Below, one piece after another: positions 1 to 5,104 of a stretch of 5,104 nt of DNA. The stretch's first letter is position 1, and every line of letters begins with the position of its first letter. Origin of the DNA: an uncultured Pseudomonadota bacterium (lineage in GTDB: Bacteria > Myxococcota_A > UBA796 > UBA9615); the NCBI GenBank assembly GCA_937907595.1, contig CALCXL010000236.1, positions 1 through 5,104 of the forward strand, given 5' to 3'. The translations under genes and the position numbers were made by a program. A model generated the notes under the pieces. That model searched no databases. It worked only from the letters and a program-made list of their open reading frames with translations, and was not told where the DNA came from.

Positions 1-1
1 G

Positions 2-928
2 GTGCGGCTGGAGGATCGGGCCCACCACCGCCACTGGCCCGATCTGGAGGCGTCGGCCGTCCTGGTGCAGGGGGTGATCGATCGGCTCAGCGGGGACGTC
101 GGCCGCGCCGAGCTCCAGCTGAAGGAGGCGCTGGAGCTCTGCCCCGCTGCCGACTTCGCCACCCGCGGCCGCTGCCACAGCTACCTCGCGGCCATCCGCC
201 GCCAGAACTGCGAGTTCGAGGAGGCCCGCGATCTCTACGAGCAGGCACGGCTCCTCTTCGAGCAGGGGCACGACCCCCTGGGCGAGGCCCAGAGCCGGCT
301 GGGGGTGGCGACCGTCGCCCAGGAGCTGGGTCAGCTGGACGAGGCGGAAGCCCTCTTCCTGGAGCTGGCCCACGAGTTCGACAGCCTGGGGCACCTCTTC
401 GGCCTGGCCGCCGCCTACAACGGGCTGGCCTCGGTCGCGCACATCCGCGGTGACCTGAGCCGCGCCGAGTCGGGCTTTCGTCGGGCCTGGGACATCCTGG
501 AGCGCATCGGCTCGCCCGCCGCCATCGCCACGGGGCTCAACGTCGCCTTCGTGCACATCCTGCAGGACGACGGCCCGGGCACCAGCCGCGCGCTGCACCG
601 CATCGAGGCCCGGGGCGCGGCCACCTCCCAGCGCCCCTGGTTGGGTCAGCTGCTCGTCTACCGGCTGCCCGGTCTGGCCCGCAGCCGCGACTGGCTGTCC
701 TTCGACCAGTGCCTGCAGTCTGCCCGGGAGCTGCTGCGCGAGCGCGCGGGCCCGCCCCAGGACATCGCCCAGGTCGCCACCATCGCCGCCGAGCTCTGCG
801 CCGAGCGGGGGGAGCCGCACCGGGCCCGCGCCGCATTGCTCATCGCCCGGGAGCAGTGGGAGCTGCTGGACGAGGACGCCAGCATCCTCAGCGTCGATCG
901 CCGCCTGGGGGCCCTGCCGGCCGGGTGA
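2..928 (+). CDS. TPR-repeat protein, C-terminal part (5' end outside window)
   Basis: The reading frame is open from the left edge to a TGA at 926-928, giving 308 visible residues. A GTG at base 2 is in frame, but only one base lies upstream and the first residues already run into a repeat helix, so the true start is probably outside the window. The sequence is a row of helical hairpins with TPR spacing (small residue, then G-x-x-x-x-A): about residues 16-47 (GDVGRAELQLKEAL), 58-90 (CEFEEARDLYEQA), 96-130 (GQLDEAEALFLEL), 136-170 (GDLSRAESGFRRA), a degenerate middle region 175-250, and a last repeat about 257-291 (GEPHRARAALLIA). TPR arrays are protein-binding scaffolds. In myxobacteria such arrays often form the C-terminal sensor part of large Ser/Thr kinases or AAA-type signalling ATPases. 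That is a plausible parent here, but no kinase or ATPase motif is visible. No signal peptide or membrane segment is seen in this part. The TPR call is confident; the parent protein is unknown. Confidence 0.85.
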   Translation: MRLEDRAHHRHWPDLEASAVLVQGVIDRLSGDVGRAELQLKEALELCPAADFATRGRCHSYLAAIRRQNCEFEEARDLYEQARLLFEQGHDPLGEAQSRLGVATVAQELGQLDEAEALFLELAHEFDSLGHLFGLAAAYNGLASVAHIRGDLSRAESGFRRAWDILERIGSPAAIATGLNVAFVHILQDDGPGTSRALHRIEARGAATSQRPWLGQLLVYRLPGLARSRDWLSFDQCLQSARELLRERAGPPQDIAQVATIAAELCAERGEPHRARAALLIAREQWELLDEDASILSVDRRLGALPAG

Positions 929-972
929 GCCGCCGCGGTCCCAGGATGAAGACCCTTCACGGCCCCCGCCCC

Positions 973-981
973 TGGTATACA
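973..981 (+). promoter_or_regulatory. Possible extended -10 promoter for the lipase operon
   Basis: In the 83-base gap between the TPR gene and the lipase gene, the only AT-rich patch reads TGG TATACA. This fits an extended -10 element (TGn followed by a hexamer close to TATAAT). No good -35 hexamer sits 16-18 bases upstream; the nearest similar string, TTCACG at 956-961, is only 14 bases away. Transcription would begin near 988 and leave a leader of roughly 25 bases. The rest of the gap holds nothing recognisable, and no terminator separates the two genes, so read-through from the TPR gene is also possible. Confidence 0.35.
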
Positions 982-999
982 CCCCCGCCCCCGATCCCC

Positions 1000-1004
1000 G
1001 AGGA
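1000..1004 (+). promoter_or_regulatory. Ribosome binding site of the lipase gene
   Basis: GAGGA ends seven bases before the ATG at 1012. This good Shine-Dalgarno match selects 1012 over the in-frame ATG at 946, whose nearest purine run (AGG) directly abuts the codon. Confidence 0.7.
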
Positions 1005-1011
1005 CCCTCCC

Positions 1012-1053
1012 ATGCGCCGACTGCTCCCCCTGATCATCCTCCTGGCGTCCTGC
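1012..1053 (+). other. Lipoprotein signal peptide and lipobox
   Basis: The encoded start is MRRLLPLIILLASC: two arginines, a short hydrophobic core, then the lipobox L11-A12-S13-C14. Signal peptidase II would cut before C14 (codon 1051-1053), which would then carry the lipid. The short positively charged n-region supports ATG 1012 as the true start, since any upstream start would bury the signal behind a proline-rich extension. Confidence 0.85.
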
Positions 1054-4000
1054 GGGACCGGCATGGACGGCTTGCGCCTGACGCCCGACGGCACCGGGCC
1101 CCTGGTGACCGTCGACTGGGACGCGGAGCCGCTCCCCGAGCTCCCGTTCCCCAACGACCTGGCCACCACCATCGATCCGTCCTCGCCCACGGGCCTGCGG
1201 CTGAACATCTCCCTGGTGGCGGACACGCACGAGCAGGCGGAGACCCGGGAGAAGCTCAACCACCTGTCCGGCTGGGGCGTCTACGCGCCGATGACCGTCG
1301 GCTTCCAGGCGCCCCTCGACCTGGACAACCTGTACGCGCGGCACGGCGGGGACCGGAAGGTGGGCGCGGCGCGCCTGGCCGACGACGCGATCTTCGTCAT
1401 CGACGTGACCCCGGGCTCCCCCACCTTCGGCCAGGCCGCCAACATCGACATCGGTGAGGGGCGCTTCCCCATGGATGTCTGGGACCCCTCGCGCTACTGG
1501 ACCAACGACACCCGCGCCGGCCAGCCCTCCCTGACCTTCGACACGGTCAACGAGGACCTGAACTGCAACGGCGTGATGGACGCCGGCGAGGACACGGACA
1601 ACGACGGCAACCTGGACATCCCCAACGTCTACCCGGCCTTCGACTGCGAGCACCCCGAGGAGACGGACGTCTTCGTGGACCTGCTCTCCTGGTACGAGCG
1701 GGAGACCAACACGGTGATCATGCGGCCGGTCGTGCCCTTCCGGGAGATGACCACCTACGCCGTGGTCTTGACCGAGCGCCTGCTCGGCGAAGACGGCAAC
1801 CCCGTGCGCTCGCCCTGGGACTACGTGCACCACCTGCGGCAGTCCGACGCCCTGGAGCCCCTGCCCGGCACGCTGCCGGCCCTGGGCCTGAGCGTCGACG
1901 ACGTCGCCTTCGCCTGGACGTTCACCACCGGCTCCGTCACCGACGAGCTGGTGCAGATCCGCCGCGGCCTCGACGGGGAGGGCGTGCTGGGCTGGCTGGC
2001 CGAGGACTACCCCGCGGGCTTCAAGACCGCCGACGTCCTGCACACCCGCACCGACCCCAACCCCTACCCGGATCCCCACACCCTGGAGATCGTGCCCCTC
2101 ATCACCGCCCTGGAGCTGATCGGGGAGATCGGCACCGACAACGTCATCGCGGACAACTACCGCGCCTTCGGCGGCTACGTGGTCGGCGGCACCTTCACCA
2201 CCGCCGACTTCCTGGTGGACAAGGACGACGACGGCCGGGACGACAGCGAGGAGTTCTTCGTGGTCGACCTGTCCGAGGGCACGGCCGAGGTCGCGCCCCG
2301 GGACGTCACCTTCACCTGCATCCTGCCCAACCGCGCCGTGGCGGAGCCGCCCTACGACGTAACGATCTGGGGCCACGGCTACGGCTCGTCGCGCTTCGAA
2401 TTCTCGTCCTTCGTCTGGGCCATCAACCGCATCGGCAAGGCGGCCTGCACCTTCGACTACCCCTCGCACGGCCTCGAGCTGGGCGGGGACCTGGCCGACG
2501 CCGTGCCCGACATCCTGGACGGCATGGACATGCTGCCCTTCCTGGAGCACCTGCTCCGCTCGCGCGCCCGGGACCTGGACAACGACGGGCGCATCGACTC
2601 CGGCGGGGACCAGTGGTCCGCCGACGCCTTCCACACCCGCGATCAGGTCCGCCAGGCGGCCGTCGACTCGGCCCTCTTCGTCAAGGCGATCAAGGCCTGC
2701 GGCACCGGCACCATGGAGCGCGCGGGCGACGGTCGGTCGGCCATGAGCTGCGACTGGGACGGCGACGGCGAGCCGGACATCGGCGGCCCGGAGGCCAGCA
2801 TCTCCATCGCCGGCGGCAGCCTGGGCGGCATCAACACCAGCGTCGCCGCGCCGATCCTCCCCGAGGTCGACGCCTTCATCCCCGTCGTCTCCGGCGGCGG
2901 GCTCCTGGACATCGCGCTGCGCTCCAACATCGGAGGCGCCACCGAAGCCATGGCGGGCCGCCTCATGACCCCCCTCCTGGTCGGCACGCCGGTGGAGGGG
3001 GGCCTGGCCATCTCGCAGCTGGTCGTCTCGGTGACCAAGATGCGCAGCCTGCCGGTGGCCACGATCCCCAACTTCCCGGCCGGTGGCACCGTCATCGTCG
3101 ACAACGTGGACAAGGGCTACTCGCGCAGCGGCCTGCTGCCCGCCGACGGCACCTTCCGCGTGGGCATCGCCGCCGACGGCCTGCGCCCCCTGGACAAGGC
3201 GCACCTGGCCGGCATCCCGGTGCAGGGCAACATCGTGGCCGGCGCGGTCTACAACGTGCCGGACAACAAGGGCCTGGGAGACCGCCTGCGCATCCGCTTC
3301 CAGGACGCCGACGGCGTGGACCTGCCGGAGCTCACCATCGACACCTTCGAGACGGCGTTCGTGCACGAAGGCATCACCCACGAGGCCGGCTCGCCCCTCA
3401 TCGCGGGCTCCTTCGGCTCGGGCTACATCCGCGCCACGCCGGACGTGCGGCGGGTGGCGACGGTCTTCTCCGCGATCCTGGAGCCCGGCGACCCCATCGC
3501 CTACTCGCCCATGATGTGGGAGCGGCCCTTCGAGGCCCTCGGCGGCCGCCCGGTCAACGTGCTGCACATGCCCAACACGGGGGACAACATCGTCTCCATC
3601 AACACCGGCATCGCCCAGGCCCGGGCCATGGGCCTGGTCAAGAACGAGGTCGTGGACCCGCGGTACGGCTCGTCGGTGGACCAGTGGTTGGTGGACCGGC
3701 GGGTGGTGCACGGCATCGAGGAGCGCGGACCCTACGTCTGCAGCGAGGGCCAGCCCTGCCTCTTCGACGCCGACGATCTGGACGAGGGCATCGACCCCTA
3801 CGGCGAGACCAGCGAGGCCCCCCTGCGGACCACGGTGGAGACGTCCCGCGGGATGAGCGGCATGCGGCTGGGCTACCCCCAGGAGACCGGCTCGCACGGC
3901 TTCAACGAGCCGAACCCCGACGACCCCTTCCAGCCGGTGGTGTACATCGCCGGCCTGATCTCCAGCTACGTGCATTTCGAGGGCACCCAGATCGTGGACG

Positions 4001-4059
4001 ATCTCTGCCTGGGCGACCTCTCCTGTGATTTCCTCCCCCCGATGCCGGAGGCGAAGTGA
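1012..4059 (+). CDS. Secreted lipoprotein alpha/beta-hydrolase, virulence-factor-lipase-like, with calcium-type loops
   Basis: This complete gene encodes 1015 residues and probably an ester or lipid hydrolase tethered to the outer membrane. A lipoprotein signal (residues 1-14, lipobox L-A-S-C14) opens it, with Gly at +2, so no Asp inner-membrane retention signal. Residues about 25-310 resemble the N-terminal region of bacterial virulence-factor lipases: LPFPNDL at 44-50, GLRLN at 62-65, a Y-x-V-V-x-T-type strand near 250, and WTFTTGS at 302-308. The hydrolase core follows: oxyanion-type HGYG at 455-458, FDYPSHG at 481-487, a family-like RDQVRQ at 543-548, and a nucleophile elbow G-G-S603-L-G. 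After a beta-rich stretch (about 690-815) come D858 in NTGDNIVSI and H962 in GSHGF, completing a likely Ser-Asp-His triad. Acidic DxDxDG loops lie at 182-202, 403-414, 521-529 and 581-589, with a weaker one at 765-770. Ten cysteines besides C14 suggest disulphides and export. The exact substrate cannot be read. The hydrolase call is strong, the lipase subtype moderate. Confidence 0.85.
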   Translation: MRRLLPLIILLASCGTGMDGLRLTPDGTGPLVTVDWDAEPLPELPFPNDLATTIDPSSPTGLRLNISLVADTHEQAETREKLNHLSGWGVYAPMTVGFQAPLDLDNLYARHGGDRKVGAARLADDAIFVIDVTPGSPTFGQAANIDIGEGRFPMDVWDPSRYWTNDTRAGQPSLTFDTVNEDLNCNGVMDAGEDTDNDGNLDIPNVYPAFDCEHPEETDVFVDLLSWYERETNTVIMRPVVPFREMTTYAVVLTERLLGEDGNPVRSPWDYVHHLRQSDALEPLPGTLPALGLSVDDVAFAWTFTTGSVTDELVQIRRGLDGEGVLGWLAEDYPAGFKTADVLHTRTDPNPYPDPHTLEIVPLITALELIGEIGTDNVIADNYRAFGGYVVGGTFTTADFLVDKDDDGRDDSEEFFVVDLSEGTAEVAPRDVTFTCILPNRAVAEPPYDVTIWGHGYGSSRFEFSSFVWAINRIGKAACTFDYPSHGLELGGDLADAVPDILDGMDMLPFLEHLLRSRARDLDNDGRIDSGGDQWSADAFHTRDQVRQAAVDSALFVKAIKACGTGTMERAGDGRSAMSCDWDGDGEPDIGGPEASISIAGGSLGGINTSVAAPILPEVDAFIPVVSGGGLLDIALRSNIGGATEAMAGRLMTPLLVGTPVEGGLAISQLVVSVTKMRSLPVATIPNFPAGGTVIVDNVDKGYSRSGLLPADGTFRVGIAADGLRPLDKAHLAGIPVQGNIVAGAVYNVPDNKGLGDRLRIRFQDADGVDLPELTIDTFETAFVHEGITHEAGSPLIAGSFGSGYIRATPDVRRVATVFSAILEPGDPIAYSPMMWERPFEALGGRPVNVLHMPNTGDNIVSINTGIAQARAMGLVKNEVVDPRYGSSVDQWLVDRRVVHGIEERGPYVCSEGQPCLFDADDLDEGIDPYGETSEAPLRTTVETSRGMSGMRLGYPQETGSHGFNEPNPDDPFQPVVYIAGLISSYVHFEGTQIVDDLCLGDLSCDFLPPMPEAK
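1558..1617 (+). other. Tandem calcium-binding-type loops in the lipase N-terminal region
   Basis: Residues 183-202 contain two back-to-back acidic loops. The first, starting at D182, has the spacing D-x-N-x-N-G-x-x-D and ends at D190/E193. The second reads D194-T-D196-N-D198-G-N-L-D202. This is the pattern of EF-hand-like, dockerin or thrombospondin type 3 calcium loops. C185 lies inside the first loop and may pair with C212. Confidence 0.65.
4047..4059 (+). promoter_or_regulatory. Ribosome binding site and GTGA stop/start overlap
   Basis: GGAGG at 4047-4051 lies inside the last codons of the lipase gene and four bases before a GTG at 4056-4058. The lipase stop TGA (4057-4059) overlaps this start, giving the four-base GTGA arrangement typical of translational coupling. 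No promoter or terminator can fit between the genes, so they should share one mRNA. Confidence 0.75.
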
Positions 4060-4109
4060 CCCGCCTGCTCCTGCTGATCGCCCTCCTGCTCCCCACCGCC
4101 GCCGTGGCG
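4056..4109 (+). other. Sec signal peptide of the barrel protein
   Basis: Residues 1-18 consist of MTR, a run of Leu/Ile/Ala (LLLLIALLL), then PTAAVA. The A-V-A motif at 16-18 predicts signal peptidase I cleavage before K19. There is no cysteine, so this is a soluble-type export signal rather than a lipobox. That fits a periplasmic or outer-membrane-barrel destination. Confidence 0.85.
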
Positions 4110-5104
4110 AAGCAGTCCGTTGACCTCAAGCCGAAGGAGCCGGGGCGCTACGTCTTCACCACCTGGGGCGAGTACCGGCTCAACGCCAGCATCCTCGACG
4201 ACTTCGCGGTCGACTCCGAGGACCCGCCCACGTACCACGGTCAGGAGCGCTACCTGGACCACCGGCTGCGCGCCGGCTTCGGCCTGCAGATCGCTCGGCT
4301 GAGCCTGGCCACCGAGTGGGACTTCCTCAACGGCCAGTTCGCCGGCGACACCTGGAACCTGGGCAGCCTCGACGAGCGGGCCCGGGATCGCTACCGCTCC
4401 TTCACCCCCGACGGCATCTCGCCCCGGCGCATCTCCGCCATGGCGCGCTGGGCCGCCCTGGACGTGGAGATCGGCCTCATGCCGTCCCACTGGGGCCTGG
4501 GCATGCTGGCCAACGACGGGGACCACGACCCCTACTTCGGCCGCAACGACTTCGGCGATCGGGTGGTGCGCCTGCGCGTGACCGGTCGACCGCTGTACGC
4601 CAGCAAGGACGACGACCCGGCCAAGAACAAGCTGCTGGTGACCGGCGCCTTCGACCTGGTGATCGCCGACGACTTCGGCGCCATCGACGACGGCCAGCTG
4701 GCCATGCAGGGCGTCGTCTCGCTGCTCTACGCGGACCCGGGGCACTGCATGCACGGCATCTACGTCGTCTACCGCCACCAGAGCGAGCCGAACGACGCGG
4801 GCACCACCGACGCCTTCGCGCTCGACGTCTACGCGGACCAGACCTTCCAGCTGCCCGGCGCGTCGCTGCGCCTGGCCGTGGAGGCCGCGCTCCTGGCCGG
4901 CACCACCAGCCGCACCCTCACCTACAACGCCCGCGAGCAGATGCAGGTGGGTTCCTTCGGCGCCACCGGTCTGGCTGTGCTGGGCTTCGCCGAGGAGAAG
5001 GTCCAGGTCCACCTGCGCGCCGGCTTCGGCAGCGGCGACGACGATCGTTCCCAGCGGCGTGCCCAGTTCATGAGCGGCGCCAGCGGCCTGGGTGGCCACG
5101 GCGA
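4056..5104 (+). CDS. Probable outer-membrane beta-barrel protein (3' end outside window)
   Basis: The frame is open from GTG 4056 to the right edge, giving 349 complete codons with no stop. The start is supported by GGAGG just upstream, by the GTGA overlap, and by a textbook Sec signal peptide at the first residue: MTR, a leucine-rich core, then AVA (16-18) with cleavage before K19. The mature part lacks hydrophobic helices and shows alternating polar/hydrophobic strands with aromatic ends and acidic turns, as in outer-membrane barrels: about 31-47, 67-91, 126-142, 168-182, 193-204, 214-225, 253-264, 269-281 and 315-325. MPSHWGLGMLANDGD (142-156) followed by NDFGDR (164-169), and later RAGFGSGDDD (321-330), resemble conserved stretches of porin or alginate-export-like barrels in deltaproteobacteria, from memory. 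The single cysteine is C231. Its role is unknown; coupling to the lipase suggests export, anchoring or product uptake. The barrel call is moderately firm, the family uncertain. Confidence 0.8.
   Translation, partial: MTRLLLLIALLLPTAAVAKQSVDLKPKEPGRYVFTTWGEYRLNASILDDFAVDSEDPPTYHGQERYLDHRLRAGFGLQIARLSLATEWDFLNGQFAGDTWNLGSLDERARDRYRSFTPDGISPRRISAMARWAALDVEIGLMPSHWGLGMLANDGDHDPYFGRNDFGDRVVRLRVTGRPLYASKDDDPAKNKLLVTGAFDLVIADDFGAIDDGQLAMQGVVSLLYADPGHCMHGIYVVYRHQSEPNDAGTTDAFALDVYADQTFQLPGASLRLAVEAALLAGTTSRTLTYNAREQMQVGSFGATGLAVLGFAEEKVQVHLRAGFGSGDDDRSQRRAQFMSGASGLGGHG

Noticed and set aside
2..928. Calling the TPR gene a Ser/Thr kinase or signalling ATPase
   Set aside because: No kinase, Walker or DNA-binding motif is in the visible part; only the repeat region can be supported.
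937..954. GGTC...GACC inverted repeat after the TPR gene as a terminator
   Set aside because: The stem is only four base pairs with a ten-base loop and no following T run.
709..1011. Extension of the lipase frame upstream to 709, or a start at ATG 946
   Set aside because: Most of the extension overlaps the TPR gene in another frame. ATG 946 has no spaced Shine-Dalgarno site and would put 22 Pro-rich residues ahead of the lipoprotein signal; ATG 1012 has GAGGA at ideal spacing.
658..3975. A 1105-codon open frame on the minus strand opposite the lipase gene
   Set aside because: Its protein is a monotonous Val/Gly/Ala/His/Asp/Arg mix with no domain or export signal. It mirrors a high-GC plus-strand gene whose codons favour G/C at position three. 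The plus frame has a lipobox, hydrolase motifs and a ribosome binding site.
2613..4028. A 471-codon plus-strand frame inside the lipase gene
   Set aside because: The product is almost entirely Arg/His/Pro/Gly/Ala, typical of an out-of-frame read of GC-rich coding DNA.
3966..5099. A 377-codon open frame on the minus strand opposite the barrel gene
   Set aside because: It has the same low-complexity Gly/Val/Ala/Gln/His composition as the other antisense frame, while the plus strand here has a clear signal peptide and barrel-like sequence.
4056..5104. FadL-type fatty acid channel
   Set aside because: The mature N-terminus shows none of the FadL hallmarks I know, such as the early Asn-Pro-Ala region. 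The analogy to VolA-FadL is one of gene pairing only.

Overview
The window is very GC-rich, about 70% by eye, with strong G/C preference at third codon positions. It holds three plus-strand protein genes packed tightly together. The gene styles suggest a myxobacterium-like or other deltaproteobacterial lineage: a TPR-repeat protein, a large secreted lipoprotein with DxDxDG calcium-type loops, and an outer-membrane-barrel-like protein. This placement is an inference from style, because no taxonomic marker is present.

Layout: (1) 2-928 is the C-terminal part of a tetratricopeptide-repeat protein whose start lies off the left edge. (2) 929-1011 is a short gap with a possible extended -10 promoter and a Shine-Dalgarno site, but no convincing terminator. 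(3) 1012-4059 encodes a complete 1015-residue lipoprotein. It has a lipobox, an N-terminal region like that of bacterial virulence-factor lipases, and an alpha/beta-hydrolase core with a probable Ser603-Asp858-His962 triad. Four to five calcium-binding-type acidic loops and ten further cysteines are spaced through it. (4) 4056-5104 is a third gene that starts at GTG inside the stop of the lipase gene (GTGA overlap) and runs off the right edge. It has a clear Sec signal peptide and an amphipathic beta-strand pattern typical of outer-membrane barrels. It is easily missed because it has a GTG start and no stop in the window.

The second and third genes are almost certainly co-translated. The simplest reading is an outer-membrane or surface lipid/ester hydrolase made together with an outer-membrane barrel, which may export or anchor the hydrolase or take up its products. 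This resembles the known pairing of the Vibrio surface lipoprotein lysophospholipase VolA with a FadL-type channel, although this barrel shows no FadL signature. The TPR gene appears to be a separate upstream unit. I see no RNA genes, mobile elements, CRISPR arrays or large repeats.
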